From Pseudalkalibacillus salsuginis (GTDB taxonomy: Bacteria > Bacillota > Bacilli > Bacillales > Fictibacillaceae), in assembly GCF_021646685.1 (NCBI RefSeq), contig NZ_JAKJHW010000001.1:62001-126000 (forward strand): 64,000 nt of DNA, in the 5' to 3' direction. This document shows positions 25,396 through 35,312 of this stretch, one piece after another. How positions within the stretch are numbered: the first letter of the stretch is position 1; the number at the start of each line of letters is the position of its first letter. The position numbers and the translations under genes are program-made. The notes below the pieces were generated by a model. The model worked only from the letters and a program-made list of their open reading frames with translations. It was not told where the DNA came from and did not search any database.

Positions 25396-26541
25396 CTAGA
25401 CTCGGACGGATTTCAGACCGAGCGTTTTTGCATAGACTTCGAGATAATCATTCAATATCATTTTCGAATGGAAATTTTGATGTACGTGTTTGACGGCATT
25501 CCTTGACATTCTCGTTTGTAATTCGTCATTTTGCAGGATCTGCAATGTCTTCGAAGCGATCTGATCGATATTCCCTATTTCACATATGTAACCAGTTACC
25601 CCTTCATCAATCACTTCCGGTATTCCACCAATGTTAGTACCAATGACAGGTACTCCGCAAGCCATCGCTTCAAGCAATACCAGACCGAAACTTTCTTTTT
25701 CTGATAAAAGGAGTTTTACGTCACTGATCGAGAACAATTCTGCAATGTTTTCCTGTTTTCCAAGAATGAGAACATCATCTTGAAGACCAAGATCTTTGGA
25801 CATTCGGCAAGCAACTGTCAATTCTGGTCCATCCCCGATCAGCAAAAGTTTTGCAGGAAGCTGTTCTCTGACTTTATGGAAGGTTTTGACGACATCCGGG
25901 ACACGTTTCACCGACCTGAAATTCGAAACATGGATCAAGACCTTATCTTCAGGCTTTATCCCATACTCTTTTCGTAGATCTAGATTATGCTTCCGTTTAT
26001 AAACGTCTTCGTCAATGAAATTGTACACACAATCAATATCCTTTTCAGTACCCAAGAGGACCTTCGTCTGTTCGATGAGACTCCTTGATACCGCCGTTAC
26101 CGAATCGGACTTTTCGATTCCGAATTTGATCAGTTCGCTCAAGCTTGGATCATGACCTAATACGGTAATGTCAGTTCCATGGAGAGTCGTCACAATCTTC
26201 AAGTCCTCTCCGACCATCTGCTTCGCCAGGTATGCACAAATGGCATGCGGTACCGCATAATGTACATGCAGAAGATCAAGTTTCTCACGTACCGCGATTT
26301 CAGCCATTTTACTAGCAAGGGTCAAATCGTAGGGAGGATAACGGAATACGGAGTATTGATTGACTTCTACTTCATGGAAATGGACATTATGATAGAATTT
26401 CTCCAGACGGAACGGGATGCTTGATGTGATGAAGTGGATTTCATGCCCCTCTTTGGCAAGCATCTTACCGAGTTCGGTTGCGACAACTCCTGAACCACCT
26501 ATTGTAGGGTAACAAGTGATGCCTATTTTCAGTTTTTTCAT
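25396..26541 (-). CDS. bshA: Bacillithiol glycosyltransferase BshA
   Basis: 381 residues from ATG at 26541 after AGGAGATTGA. A GT4-type retaining glycosyltransferase that joins GlcNAc (from UDP-GlcNAc) to L-malate, the first step of bacillithiol synthesis. [19 protein letters not shown] is the N-terminal glycine motif. The E-x7-E pair lies in [19 protein letters not shown]. It directly follows bshB1 (2-base gap), so two of three bacillithiol steps are in this operon; ypdA at the right end acts on the same thiol. Confidence 0.95.
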   Translation of the reverse strand: MKKLKIGITCYPTIGGSGVVATELGKMLAKEGHEIHFITSSIPFRLEKFYHNVHFHEVEVNQYSVFRYPPYDLTLASKMAEIAVREKLDLLHVHYAVPHAICAYLAKQMVGEDLKIVTTLHGTDITVLGHDPSLSELIKFGIEKSDSVTAVSRSLIEQTKVLLGTEKDIDCVYNFIDEDVYKRKHNLDLRKEYGIKPEDKVLIHVSNFRSVKRVPDVVKTFHKVREQLPAKLLLIGDGPELTVACRMSKDLGLQDDVLILGKQENIAELFSISDVKLLLSEKESFGLVLLEAMACGVPVIGTNIGGIPEVIDEGVTGYICEIGNIDQIASKTLQILQNDELQTRMSRNAVKHVHQNFHSKMILNDYLEVYAKTLGLKSVRV

Positions 26542-26543
26542 AT

Positions 26544-27248
26544 TCAATCTCCTAACAGATCATTGATCAAGATAGGGCGTCCGGAGCGGAATCCCTCTGC
26601 ATGGGTGACACCAGATTCTTTCCCGAAAAGTGCATCACGCGCTTCTACTGTGTCAAGATAGCCGTTGTTTAACGGAGTCGGCACTCCGTCTCCGCTTGTC
26701 ATGAATTGACTCTTATAAGCGTTAAGGCAATCCCTTTTCTTTTCGTAAACCTCGCTTACATCGACACTGAAATGGGGATGATTGTAACCGTTGATGAAAT
26801 AATAATACAGTTTGTCGACTCGATGTGCCGACAATTCCCCTTCCACCTGATACTTTCGAATTCCTGCTGAAAAAACAGCTTCTTCAACCAATCGGCTGCA
26901 ATTTCCGTGATCAGGGTGCCGATCGACCGGATAAGGCAGGAAAACTGCTTTCGGTTTGTAAATCCGGATCGTCCGGGCAACTTTTTGGATATATGATTCG
27001 GTTAACCGTAAACCTCTGTCTGGAAGTTCGAGATTTAGCCGTTCATGAAGCCCCATCACTTTTGCTGCTTTCTCAGCCTCCTCCTGACGGAGTACTACAT
27101 TCCCGTTTGAGGAGAGTTCCGCCAATGTCAAATCACAAATACCTGTCTTATAACCTTTCCTTGCCTGGAGGATCATTGTACCTGCCATGCCAATCTCTAC
27201 ATCATCTGGATGGGCTCCGAATGCAAGGATATCAAGGTTGGTAGTCAT
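26544..27248 (-). CDS. bshB1: Bacillithiol deacetylase BshB1
   Basis: 234 residues of the LmbE/PIG-L family, zinc-dependent. [14 protein letters not shown] (about 11-24) and [12 protein letters not shown] carry the metal ligands H-x-D-D and H. It removes the acetyl group from GlcNAc-malate. It overlaps mgsA by the ATGA of its start, and bshA follows. A paralogue BshB2 often exists elsewhere. Confidence 0.95.
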   Translation of the reverse strand: MTTNLDILAFGAHPDDVEIGMAGTMILQARKGYKTGICDLTLAELSSNGNVVLRQEEAEKAAKVMGLHERLNLELPDRGLRLTESYIQKVARTIRIYKPKAVFLPYPVDRHPDHGNCSRLVEEAVFSAGIRKYQVEGELSAHRVDKLYYYFINGYNHPHFSVDVSEVYEKKRDCLNAYKSQFMTSGDGVPTPLNNGYLDTVEARDALFGKESGVTHAEGFRSGRPILINDLLGD

Positions 27249-27661
27249 GCTCTTCCTCCCCCCCGTTCATGAATCACTTTACGCCAGTTGAAATCACCCC
27301 GTCTCAGAGCATGAATGAACAACTCTGCACTGGCCATATTCGAGGCCAAGGGGATTTGATAAACATCACACAGACGGATGAGTGCTGCGATATCCGGTTC
27401 ATGGGGCTGGGCCGTCAATGGATCTTTGAAAAAGATGACGAGATCCATGGTGTTATCTGCAATCATGGCTCCGATCTGTTGATCTCCGCCAAGAGGTCCT
27501 GATTTAAAGCGATGGACACCAAGCCCTGTTGCTTCTGTGATTTTCAACCCTGTCGTCCCGGTTGCAAACAGGTTGTGGTTTTCTAGTACGGGTTTATAGG
27601 CAATCGTAAAATTGATCATATCTTGCTTTTTCTCATCATGAGCGATCAAGGCAATATTCAT
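27245..27661 (-). CDS. mgsA: Methylglyoxal synthase
   Basis: 138 residues. Converts dihydroxyacetone phosphate to methylglyoxal plus phosphate, relieving phosphosugar stress. [13 protein letters not shown] at the N-terminus, GTTGLKI and [14 protein letters not shown] (catalytic Asp near residue 71) are intact. Adjacent bacillithiol genes fit the detoxification of methylglyoxal by bacillithiol. Confidence 0.97.
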   Translation of the reverse strand: MNIALIAHDEKKQDMINFTIAYKPVLENHNLFATGTTGLKITEATGLGVHRFKSGPLGGDQQIGAMIADNTMDLVIFFKDPLTAQPHEPDIAALIRLCDVYQIPLASNMASAELFIHALRRGDFNWRKVIHERGGGRA

Positions 27662-27671
27662 AACATATCCT

Positions 27672-28478
27672 CTATTCCATCAGATTTTCCAGTCCATAGA
27701 CGAGCATATCAAGTTTCATGACGGTTTCTACAGCCATTTTGACACCAGGCATGAACGCACTTCGATCAATTGTGTCATGTTTGATGGATAAAGTCTGACC
27801 GGTGGTGCCCAGCAGGACTTCCTGATGTGCAACAAGACCGGGTAGACGAACACTATGGATTCGTAATCCATCATCGTCCGCTCCTCTAGCACCCTTCATC
27901 TCTTCTTTTTCATCCGGGTGTCCCTGAGTCTGCGATTGCCTTACTTCCTTGATCATTTGCGCCGTCTTTACAGCCGTTCCTGACGGGGCATCCAGCTTTT
28001 GATCATGATGCTTTTCGATGATTTCGATGTCCGGCATGTATTTTGCAGCCATCTGAGCAAATTTCATCATCAGGATCGCACCAACGGCAAAGTTTGGAGC
28101 GATTACTGCACCAATCTCTTTCTCTTCCGCAATGCTGCTGTAATTTCGGATCTCTTCATCTGTAAAACCTGTCGTCCCTATGACCGGTCGAACCCCATTC
28201 TCCAGTGCAGCCTCCAAATGCTTTTTCCCAGACTCAGGCTTGGTCAAATCGATGAGTACATCTGCATCTACTTCATTAATGCATGTAATGAAATCATCAT
28301 ACACAGGGATATCCAAATTCGGTTGATCCTCCAACTCACTAAGTTTCTTCCCTGCATTTTTTGTATCAACGACAGCCTGTAAAGTGAAGTGTTCAGTATC
28401 GGTCACCATTTTCACGGCTTCTTTTCCCATCTTCCCCCTTGGTCCAGCAATGATAATACGTATATTCTCTTGACTCAT
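27672..28478 (-). CDS. dapB: 4-hydroxy-tetrahydrodipicolinate reductase
   Basis: 268 residues. NAD(P)H-dependent reduction on the lysine/diaminopimelate pathway, which feeds peptidoglycan and spore dipicolinate. [13 protein letters not shown] (about 12-24) is the Rossmann loop, and [15 protein letters not shown] the active-site segment. It overlaps ypjD by four bases and precedes mgsA by ten. Confidence 0.97.
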   Translation of the reverse strand: MSQENIRIIIAGPRGKMGKEAVKMVTDTEHFTLQAVVDTKNAGKKLSELEDQPNLDIPVYDDFITCINEVDADVLIDLTKPESGKKHLEAALENGVRPVIGTTGFTDEEIRNYSSIAEEKEIGAVIAPNFAVGAILMMKFAQMAAKYMPDIEIIEKHHDQKLDAPSGTAVKTAQMIKEVRQSQTQGHPDEKEEMKGARGADDDGLRIHSVRLPGLVAHQEVLLGTTGQTLSIKHDTIDRSAFMPGVKMAVETVMKLDMLVYGLENLME

Positions 28479-28813
28479 TCTTCTGCCTCCTCGATTCTAG
28501 TCCAACGATCTTTATCTCTTGTATTGAATTTCTCCATCACGATATGAAGTGCTTTGTCCAAATCAATATGTAATGAGTTTGCAAAACAAATAATGACGAA
28601 CAAAAGATCTCCCAACTCTTCTTCAATGGATTGTTCATGCTCTGTGGATTTCTTCGGTTTCTCACCATAGCGATGATTCACCTCACGGGAAAGTTCACCT
28701 AGTTCTTCCGTCATTCTTGCAAGCATCGCTAAAGGACTAAAGTAACCTTCCTTAAACTGTCCAATATAATCATCAACCGTTTCCTGCATTTCTTTCATCG
28801 TTCGTTCATCCAT
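28475..28813 (-). CDS. ypjD: YpjD, MazG-like nucleotide pyrophosphohydrolase
   Basis: 112 residues from ATG at 28813 after GAGGTGTGG. All-alpha NTP pyrophosphohydrolase fold with EELGELSRE and [15 protein letters not shown], the E-x2-E...E-x2-D metal pattern. It hydrolyses nucleoside triphosphates, probably non-canonical ones. It heads the dapB-mgsA-bshB1-bshA-cca-birA run. Confidence 0.9.
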   Translation of the reverse strand: MDERTMKEMQETVDDYIGQFKEGYFSPLAMLARMTEELGELSREVNHRYGEKPKKSTEHEQSIEEELGDLLFVIICFANSLHIDLDKALHIVMEKFNTRDKDRWTRIEEAEE

Positions 28814-29006
28814 ATCCACACCTCGTTTCATCCTACTCTTCATGTTAGCTAAATCAAATCAGTTTGACAAATGTTTAAGACATGGATAGATTGATTAAGG
28901 AATGATATTACGAGTAGAATTGATTCTCTTTCAAAGAAAAAGGATATGGATCTAGTATTTCAGGCTTTTACCTGAAAAACACCGATCAATTGAAAGGAGG
29001 CTTCCC

Positions 29007-29879
29007 ATGCTGAAGATCAAGGCAAAGAACGTATTGTTCATTTTGTTAGGTTCAGCAATATTCGGTTTTGGCATCATTCATTTTAATATAGAAAACAATC
29101 TGGCAGAGGGCGGGTTTACAGGGATTACCCTTATTCTCTATAATCTCTTTGCTATCGATCCTGCAATCTCCAACCTTGTCTTGAACATTCCTTTGTTCTT
29201 AGTAGGTTGGAGGCTTCTAGGAAGGAATTCATTCATCTATACGATCATCGGGACTGTAGCAGTTTCATTTTTCTTCTGGCTTTTCCAATACCATTTCCGC
29301 TTGTCTTTCCCGCTTCATGAAGATCTGACTTTAGCCGCCCTCTTCGCCGGCGTATTCATCGGGGTCGGCCTCGGAATCATCTTCCGTTATGGCGGTACGA
29401 CAGGCGGTGTGGATATTATCGCACGTCTCGCAAATAAATATATTGGCTGGAGCTTTGGAAAGACAATGTTCCTTTTCGATGCTTTCGTCATATTGTCCGC
29501 CACGATCACTTATTTAAATTATACGGAAGCGATGTATACTTTGGTGGCTGTGTTTGTAGGAGCGAGGGTGATCGATTTCATCCAGGAAGGTGTATATGCT
29601 GCCAAGGCTGCAATGATCATTTCGGAGAAGAATACCGAAATCGCCAACCGTATCATTCAGGAGCTCGACCGCGGGGCAACAGTATTGAACGGAAGGGGAA
29701 CGTTTACCGGCCATCAGAAAGAAGTTCTATATTGTGTGATCGCGCGCAATGAAATCTTCCGCTTACGAAACTTGATTCAGCAAATCGATCCACATGCATT
29801 CGTGGCTGTCAACGATGTCCATGACGTCCTCGGAGAAGGCTTCACACTCGACGAAAACAAAAACCCATTACATGATTGA
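29007..29879 (+). CDS. ypjC: YitT/YpjC family membrane protein
   Basis: 290 residues. Five to six membrane segments in the first 190 residues with the YitT signature FRYGGTTGGVDIIARL, then a cytoplasmic DUF2179-type domain (about 210-275; YCVIARNEIFRLRNLIQQID). Probable small-molecule transporter; substrate unknown. AAAGGAGGC gives the start. It is divergent from ypjD and convergent with the YugP gene. Confidence 0.9.
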   Translation: MLKIKAKNVLFILLGSAIFGFGIIHFNIENNLAEGGFTGITLILYNLFAIDPAISNLVLNIPLFLVGWRLLGRNSFIYTIIGTVAVSFFFWLFQYHFRLSFPLHEDLTLAALFAGVFIGVGLGIIFRYGGTTGGVDIIARLANKYIGWSFGKTMFLFDAFVILSATITYLNYTEAMYTLVAVFVGARVIDFIQEGVYAAKAAMIISEKNTEIANRIIQELDRGATVLNGRGTFTGHQKEVLYCVIARNEIFRLRNLIQQIDPHAFVAVNDVHDVLGEGFTLDENKNPLHD

Positions 29880-29976
29880 CCAGATGTGGACACCAGAGAC
29901 CCTTATTTGCTGAAAAGTATTGAAAAACAATTGCTTTTTATACAATTTGCGAATTAGTCCTCTAGTCCATGCAAAT

Positions 29977-30071
29977 GGGGCAGTCCAATAACGAGTAATT
30001 GACCTTTTCAACAACGCTCAAAGTGTTGTCAGCCGATGAAGGTCCGTTACTTATTGGATAGCCCCTTTTTT
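29977..30071 (+). repeat. Long nested hairpin, IR-bounded, ending in T-run
   Basis: GGGGC/GCCCC, TCCAATAA/TTATTGGA, GTAA/TTAC, GACCTT/AAGGTC and ACAAC/GTTGT nest in order from outside in (29977-30065), with TTTTTT after. It can terminate ypjC but is far longer than a terminator needs. The first 14 bases resemble the element at 16384. Confidence 0.8.
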
Positions 30072-30104
30072 AAATCGGTATGTAGAGATTGAGTCAAGAA
30101 AAAC

Positions 30105-30142
30105 AAAAAAGACCGCTGATAGATAATGACTATCAAACGGAT
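30105..30142 (-). terminator. Terminator of the YugP gene
   Basis: Minus-strand stem with CTATCA/TGATAG and CGGTC ends, followed by TTTTTT. It lies 21 bases past the stop codon. Confidence 0.85.
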
Positions 30143-30162
30143 CTTCATAGGACTTGTTCATT

Positions 30163-30837
30163 CTAGTCAGATTGGTTCATCCCTAGGAAAATGAGTACAA
30201 ATCTTGCCAGCTCCAATACAGCGACCAGCGCTGACGCAACGTATGTCAAAGCAGCTGCATTCAAGACTTTCTTCGCTTGCCGTTCTTCATCATTTCGAAT
30301 CACACCTAGATGTACGATTTGATTCATCGCCCTATTACTAGCATTGAACTCGACAGGCAAGGTGACCAGTTGAAATAATACAGCCCCCGCCATTAAAAGG
30401 ATACCAGGTAAGATTAAGTTAGCGGCATTCATCAAAATCCCGATGATGATCAGAAAGTAGGATAGATTTGAGCCAATCGAAGCAACAGGAACTAACGCAT
30501 GTCGGAATCTTAAAGGCGCATATTGTTCGGCATGTTGGATAGCATGCCCGATCTCATGAGCTGCAACTGCTGTTCCAGCGATAGAGTGTCCATAATAATT
30601 ATCTTCCGAAAGCCTGACCACTTTCGTCCTGGGATCATAGTGATCTGAGAGCTTTCCCCTTACAGGTTCAACTTTGACATCGAAAAGCCCGTTGTCATTG
30701 AGGATTTTCTGGGCTACTTCCGCTCCTGACATTCCATATGCAGAAGGCATCTGCGAATACTTGCGGTATACCTTTTTCACTCTGAACTGTGCCCAAAGTG
30801 GAATCGCAAGCAATAGCAGAAAGTATATTAAAAACAT
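30163..30837 (-). CDS. yugP: YugP-like membrane zinc metallopeptidase
   Basis: 224 residues. HEIGHAIQH (about 99-107) is the HExxH zinc motif. A membrane span at the start, and two or three near 125-165 and at the C-terminus. This is the M76-like PF04298 (YugP) family, whose substrate is unknown. The ATG at 30837 follows AGAGGTGA. In B. subtilis the gene lies elsewhere (yug region), so here it is an insertion between ypjB and ypjC. Confidence 0.85.
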   Translation of the reverse strand: MFLIYFLLLLAIPLWAQFRVKKVYRKYSQMPSAYGMSGAEVAQKILNDNGLFDVKVEPVRGKLSDHYDPRTKVVRLSEDNYYGHSIAGTAVAAHEIGHAIQHAEQYAPLRFRHALVPVASIGSNLSYFLIIIGILMNAANLILPGILLMAGAVLFQLVTLPVEFNASNRAMNQIVHLGVIRNDEERQAKKVLNAAALTYVASALVAVLELARFVLIFLGMNQSD

Positions 30838-30875
30838 GGCAGGACTCACCTCTATTCATTTTTTTGTCATATACC

Positions 30876-31691
30876 CTATCGGAACCGGTTGTATTCCTTC
30901 TTCTTCGAAAACGTTTGGTATTCTTTCTTTTCTCCTGAATATTTTCTCCAACCCACATAAAATAATGTAGAAATAATTCCGCCGCCGACCGCGAAGATGA
31001 GCCAAAGAATCGAAGGATCGGCACTATCTTCCTTCGTTGTGTCAAAAGCATCAATCAATCCTGCTTCAATGACATGGATCTGCTGGATCTGATGATCGGT
31101 CGTTACGATCAAAGATCTATTTTCATCCAGGTAGGTGATATATGAATCAATACGGCTTAATAACTCCTGCGGTAAATCGACGCTCAATGCCGCATGTATC
31201 TTCTCATATTCTGATAAAAATTGATTGAAATAAGCGTAAAAGCTTTGCAGCTCCTGATTGGCTGCTGCATCTTTCATTTGTTCCAGAGGACGCATCAATT
31301 CATTTTTTGTCGATTTCCAAAGCGGCTGGTGAGTAGAATAGACAGCATCCACCAACAGATGTAATTGAACCAATGTATCTACCCGCTCTTCATGCGTCGC
31401 TGAAGTACTAGTCAAAACTTTGACAGATTCATCATAGCTCGTGGAAAAAACCCTGAGATTATACATCGACAATTTCTTCTGTTGATCCGATAAACTGAGG
31501 TATTCATCTTCAAAATAACGTAAAACGTCTTTGGCATCGGCGTACTTTTCAGCTTTAGTCAATTGAAGTGCTTTATAAGACAAGTCGCTCAGCTTTTTCC
31601 AATGATCATTTCCGTTGTCTTCAGCAGCAAATATCGTTGTAGGTAATTGAATGAGTAACATGATGAGCAGTGCAACCAATACCCCTCTCAT
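30876..31691 (-). CDS. ypjB: YpjB, sporulation-linked membrane protein
   Basis: 271 residues. A signal peptide (about 1-22, ending in IFAAE), a helical extracytoplasmic domain, one C-terminal membrane span (about 225-245) and a basic cytoplasmic tail. It resembles YpjB, listed among sporulation proteins with unknown mechanism. The start follows GAGGGACAAG. It is downstream of ypjA and qcrABC, as in B. subtilis. Confidence 0.8.
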   Translation of the reverse strand: MRGVLVALLIMLLIQLPTTIFAAEDNGNDHWKKLSDLSYKALQLTKAEKYADAKDVLRYFEDEYLSLSDQQKKLSMYNLRVFSTSYDESVKVLTSTSATHEERVDTLVQLHLLVDAVYSTHQPLWKSTKNELMRPLEQMKDAAANQELQSFYAYFNQFLSEYEKIHAALSVDLPQELLSRIDSYITYLDENRSLIVTTDHQIQQIHVIEAGLIDAFDTTKEDSADPSILWLIFAVGGGIISTLFYVGWRKYSGEKKEYQTFSKKKEYNRFR

Positions 31692-31814
31692 AAAACTTGT
31701 CCCTCCTCTTAAGAAACTAACTCCTCATACTTTGTACGAATGGAGATGGCGTTCTGATAAACACCAACTCGTCTTCATAGTTCATCTTATGAAGAATGGG
31801 ACAAGAGTAGAACG

Positions 31815-32411
31815 CTATTCTATTTTCAAACGAGAAGTAGAACTAGACCGGATCGTCAATTGATAGACGATGATGATAGACAGGATACTGAGCCAGAAAG
31901 TATAGTAACCGATCTGGATGGTATACATATCAAGCACGGAGTATGTCGGCTCCATATCAAAAAGATAATCTATCATTTCGTTATGAATGACCCAGACAGC
32001 AGCACTATAGATATGCCACCTTTTGATCCTATAAAAGGGTGTATACAAAAGCCCTTCAATCGCCATTCCGAGGTGTGAGAAAATCAACATGAAATTCACC
32101 CATGTCAAAGACCCACTGACATACCCTCCAACTAAATTCATCGCAACCGCCCAAATGCCATATTTAAACAGGGTTATAGCCGCCAGAGCTTCTAGTAATG
32201 GCCAGTTCCTCCCTAATAAAAACGCAATCAGCACTAATACGAAAAAAAGGCTTGCAGTCGGACTATCCGGGACAAACGGTAAGAAGTACCACGGAGTCGT
32301 TTTCAATTGATCAGCATACCAGATATAGCCGTATATCGTACCTAATATATTGATGATCAGCAGCATCCATAGAACGGATCGGTGACGTAACAGCATTAAG
32401 ACGTTGAACAT
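31815..32411 (-). CDS. ypjA: YpjA, DUF1405 multi-pass membrane protein
   Basis: 198 residues from ATG at 32411 after AGGAGATC. About six membrane segments with a conserved W-Y-x-x-P-F-V-P-D pattern (TPWYFLPFVPDSP). Function unknown. It follows qcrC with 92 bases between and precedes ypjB, the same order as in B. subtilis. Confidence 0.85.
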   Translation of the reverse strand: MFNVLMLLRHRSVLWMLLIINILGTIYGYIWYADQLKTTPWYFLPFVPDSPTASLFFVLVLIAFLLGRNWPLLEALAAITLFKYGIWAVAMNLVGGYVSGSLTWVNFMLIFSHLGMAIEGLLYTPFYRIKRWHIYSAAVWVIHNEMIDYLFDMEPTYSVLDMYTIQIGYYTFWLSILSIIIVYQLTIRSSSTSRLKIE

Positions 32412-32466
32412 TGGCGATCTCCTTAAAATGATCTGTAACCTCATGAATTACCCATTGGAATGTTTG

Positions 32467-32494
32467 AAAAAAGCTGACTTTTTCAAGTCAGCTT
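32467..32494 (-). terminator. Terminator of qcrABC
   Basis: Perfect AAGCTGACTT/AAGTCAGCTT with GAAA loop followed by TTTT on the minus strand, 10 bases past qcrC. Confidence 0.9.
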
Positions 32495-32503
32495 CGTTGA
32501 ACG

Positions 32504-33265
32504 TTATTTTTTTTCGAGATTTGCGATGAACTCTGAAAGTTGTTTCAGTTGTTCATCTGATCCTTTGAACTGATCAGCTGGCATACTTCCAACACCTTCT
32601 TTAGCGATCTTAGCGATCTCTTCAGGTGCCAATCCAGTACCAATCAGAGATGGTCCGCTTCCGCCCTGCAGGTTGTTACCGTGACAGCCTATGCAGGTCT
32701 GTTCTTGATAAACTTTATAGCCTTCAGCTTGCTTATCGATTTCCACTTCAACCGGTTTACCTTGTTCTTCAGCCTTTTCCCAGTCATGGTTTACAACTGA
32801 TTCCCATGTCAAGAAAATGATTGAAATCAAGGCCAACAGCATCAAGCTGGTCGCTACAGGGCGCTTCTTAGGACGACGCTCCGGTCCGCGATCCAACCAT
32901 GGAGCCAGCAATAGGGCTCCAAACGCCAACCCAGGCATGACGACCGTACCGATCAGAGTATAATCCCCTGCTGCATATTTATATTTCAATAATTGGTATA
33001 AAAATAAGAAATACCAGTCTGGTAACGGAATGTAACTCGCATCCGTTGGATCCGCTTTACGCTCAAGCGGTGATTCGTGAACGACTGTCAGGATGAGATA
33101 GCCAATCAAGAATACGGATCCGACCATCCATTCTTTTAAAAGGAAGTTTGGCCAGAACGCTTCTGTCTTCCCAGGATACTCGGAGTAGTCCTTCGGGATG
33201 TTAGGCTTACGTTCTGCAGGAATACGGGAATCCCCGACAAACTTCATACCTTTGCCACGATGCAT
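32504..33265 (-). CDS. qcrC: Menaquinol:cytochrome c reductase, cytochrome b/c subunit
   Basis: 253 residues. The N-terminal half is the subunit IV-like part of cytochrome b with three membrane segments (about 50-135). The C-terminal domain (about 180-250) is a covalent cytochrome c with C-x2-C-H (CIGCH) and an axial Met in GSMPADQF. The fusion is typical for Bacillus. Third gene of qcrABC; carries electrons from the bc complex to the terminal oxidase. Confidence 0.95.
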   Translation of the reverse strand: MHRGKGMKFVGDSRIPAERKPNIPKDYSEYPGKTEAFWPNFLLKEWMVGSVFLIGYLILTVVHESPLERKADPTDASYIPLPDWYFLFLYQLLKYKYAAGDYTLIGTVVMPGLAFGALLLAPWLDRGPERRPKKRPVATSLMLLALISIIFLTWESVVNHDWEKAEEQGKPVEVEIDKQAEGYKVYQEQTCIGCHGNNLQGGSGPSLIGTGLAPEEIAKIAKEGVGSMPADQFKGSDEQLKQLSEFIANLEKK

Positions 33266-33294
33266 CTTTCTCCCTCCTTATCCTATCGCATCTT

Positions 33295-33969
33295 TTACAG
33301 TGGTCCAGAAATTCCTTGCTTTCGAATCATGATAAAGTGCGCTCCCATAAGACCAAGAAGGGCACCAGGCAAGAAGAATACATGGATTGCAAAGAATCGC
33401 GTCAATGTTTGTGCACCGATGATATGTGCATCTCCTGCTAATAATGCTTTCATTGCAGGACCTATGACAGGAACCGTTTGCGCAATTTCAAGTCCTACCT
33501 TTGTAGCAAACAGCGCTTTCATGTCCCAAGGTAAAAGGTAACCTGTGAAACCGAGTCCAAGCATGACGCCGAATATCAAGACTCCGACTACCCAGTTCAA
33601 TTCACGAGGTTTTTTGTACGCACCCTGGAAGAAAACACGTAAAGTATGTAAAAACATCATTACGATTACTAGACTAGCACCCCAGTGGTGCATTCCACGA
33701 ACAATTACGCCAAATGCGACTTCATTTTGTAGATAATGAACCGATTCATAGGCATTGATAATGTCCGGAACATAATACATCGTCAAAAACATTCCAGAAA
33801 GAATTTGGATTACCGTGATGAAAAACGTTAATCCGCCGAAACAGTAAACGAACGCTGAGAAATGGTGAGCAGGATTGACATGCTCAGGCACTTCATGGTC
33901 TGCAATATCCCGCCACATAGGCGTAATATCAAGACGTTCATCTACCCAGTCATACATTTTTTGTAACAT
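33295..33969 (-). CDS. qcrB: Menaquinol:cytochrome c reductase cytochrome b subunit
   Basis: 224 residues from ATG at 33969; a TTG just before it is less likely. Four transmembrane helices with the paired haem-ligand histidines (FVYCFGGL... HHWGASLVIVMMFLHTLR and HVNPAHHFS). Cytochrome b6-type, short form, with the remainder supplied by qcrC. Middle gene of the operon. Confidence 0.96.
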   Translation of the reverse strand: MLQKMYDWVDERLDITPMWRDIADHEVPEHVNPAHHFSAFVYCFGGLTFFITVIQILSGMFLTMYYVPDIINAYESVHYLQNEVAFGVIVRGMHHWGASLVIVMMFLHTLRVFFQGAYKKPRELNWVVGVLIFGVMLGLGFTGYLLPWDMKALFATKVGLEIAQTVPVIGPAMKALLAGDAHIIGAQTLTRFFAIHVFFLPGALLGLMGAHFIMIRKQGISGPL

Positions 33970-33984
33970 CAATTACGCCCCTTT

Positions 33985-34482
33985 CTACTGTGGTTCTGCT
34001 TGACCTAAATAAAGTTTACCGTCCTTGACCTCTTTCTTATATACATCAAGCGGTGCAAGTGGCGGCGTGCCCTTAACATTCGTCCCATCCTTCGTATAAC
34101 GTCCACCGTGACAAGGACAATAGAATTGGTTTGGATGAGAAGGGTCTGTTCCCCAGTCTACTGTACAGCCAAGGTGTTTACAAATTGGTGATAATGCAAC
34201 GATGTCACCGTTTTTGTCTTTAAACACCCAGGCAGCTTGAGTGACTTCCGATTCATACCAGCCATCTTTTTGATTAACTTTAAATGTAAATCTTTGCGGT
34301 TCTTCTGTAATCTTACCCTCTTCGACAACAGCTACCATATCTTGACCTGCCCCTTGTTTCATTATAGGGTCGATCGCAAACCGAACCATCGGTAAGAGCA
34401 TGCCCGCAGCCATGAATCCACCGACACCGGTTAAGGTATAGTTCAAAAATTGTCGTCTGGAGACCTCATCTTTGTTGGCCAT
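33985..34482 (-). CDS. qcrA: Menaquinol:cytochrome c reductase Rieske iron-sulfur subunit
   Basis: 165 residues. Twin-basic N-terminus (SRRQFLNYTLTG) with a membrane anchor, then the Rieske domain: C-x-H-x16-C-x2-H as CKHLGC and CPCHGG. Transfers electrons from menaquinol to cytochrome c. The RRxFL motif suggests Tat export. First gene of qcrABC; a -10 TATAAT lies upstream. Confidence 0.96.
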   Translation of the reverse strand: MANKDEVSRRQFLNYTLTGVGGFMAAGMLLPMVRFAIDPIMKQGAGQDMVAVVEEGKITEEPQRFTFKVNQKDGWYESEVTQAAWVFKDKNGDIVALSPICKHLGCTVDWGTDPSHPNQFYCPCHGGRYTKDGTNVKGTPPLAPLDVYKKEVKDGKLYLGQAEPQ

Positions 34483-34527
34483 TGGTTTCCCCCCTTACGC
34501 AGTAGACTAAGTCCAACCGGACAATTC

Positions 34528-34556
34528 ATTATATTACACATATATTACTAGGACAT
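34528..34556 (-). promoter_or_regulatory. Candidate promoter of qcrABC
   Basis: Perfect -10 TATAAT (34528-34533) with a weak -35 ATGTCC (34551-34556) at 17 bases, on the minus strand, about 45 bases before qcrA. Confidence 0.45.
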
Positions 34557-34624
34557 TAACATGATAGCGTAACTTCACATCATCGTCAATAATATCATTG
34601 TCCATTTCAATCAATCTATTCGCA

Positions 34625-35086
34625 CTAAAATGTGTTTTGCCACTTTTTTGTGACAATTTGTAGAATATGCTTGACTTGTTCAGAAACGATCTCCCGTTGG
34701 TATTCTTCATCCATATGTTCTAAGGGGACTGGTGGTATATTCACAAGACGGTCTCCTAGCACTTCAGCTCCTGTCCATCTAGCATCCGAAGTGATGAAAA
34801 CCGGATAAGGCATGCCTTCATTTTCAAGTTCGCTTGTGAGGGCTGAAATCCGTTTCAGTATTTCTTCATCCCGCTCACTGACCAAATATGTAATCGCTGG
34901 GAAAAGGAACACTCGCCCTTTCAACTGACGCTCGATTTCTTCTGATAGGATTAAAGGAAATTCACCTTTCAGAATGACGTTCTTCTTCTGAGATCCCCAT
35001 GTAATCGGGATCAACGGCACAATAGCAGTGTCCACATATTCTGAAGCTTGCAAATACATGTCCAGATCCTTCGAGCACCATTTCAT
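34625..35086 (-). CDS. ypiF: YpiF family protein (DUF2487)
   Basis: 153 residues from ATG at 35086. Contains MKWCSKDLDMYL and VDTAIVPLIPITWG near the start. Function unknown. In B. subtilis ypiF lies just before qcrA, as here. Spaced 142 bases from qcrA. Confidence 0.8.
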   Translation of the reverse strand: MKWCSKDLDMYLQASEYVDTAIVPLIPITWGSQKKNVILKGEFPLILSEEIERQLKGRVFLFPAITYLVSERDEEILKRISALTSELENEGMPYPVFITSDARWTGAEVLGDRLVNIPPVPLEHMDEEYQREIVSEQVKHILQIVTKKWQNTF

Positions 35087-35233
35087 TTTCGTCACATCCT
35101 TCTAAGTGCATTCCTACTCAGTTTACCATTATGGATACGGTAAGGAAAAGATTAACCGTTGAACAATTTGTTACATATAAAGAAAGTGCTTGCAAAAATA
35201 AAGGCATAACATCACTAGTTAACAAAGCCAAAA

Positions 35234-35272
35234 TAAAAAACAAACCCGCAATTCCATAATGAGCGGGTTTGT
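35234..35272 (-). terminator. Terminator of ypiB
   Basis: ACAAACCCGC/GCGGGTTTGT stem with a 13-nt loop and TTTTTATTTT on the minus strand, 41 bases after the ypiB stop. Confidence 0.9.
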
Positions 35273-35312
35273 AATTATGGTGAGCAGCTACGTAATCGAT
35301 TCAATCCGATTA

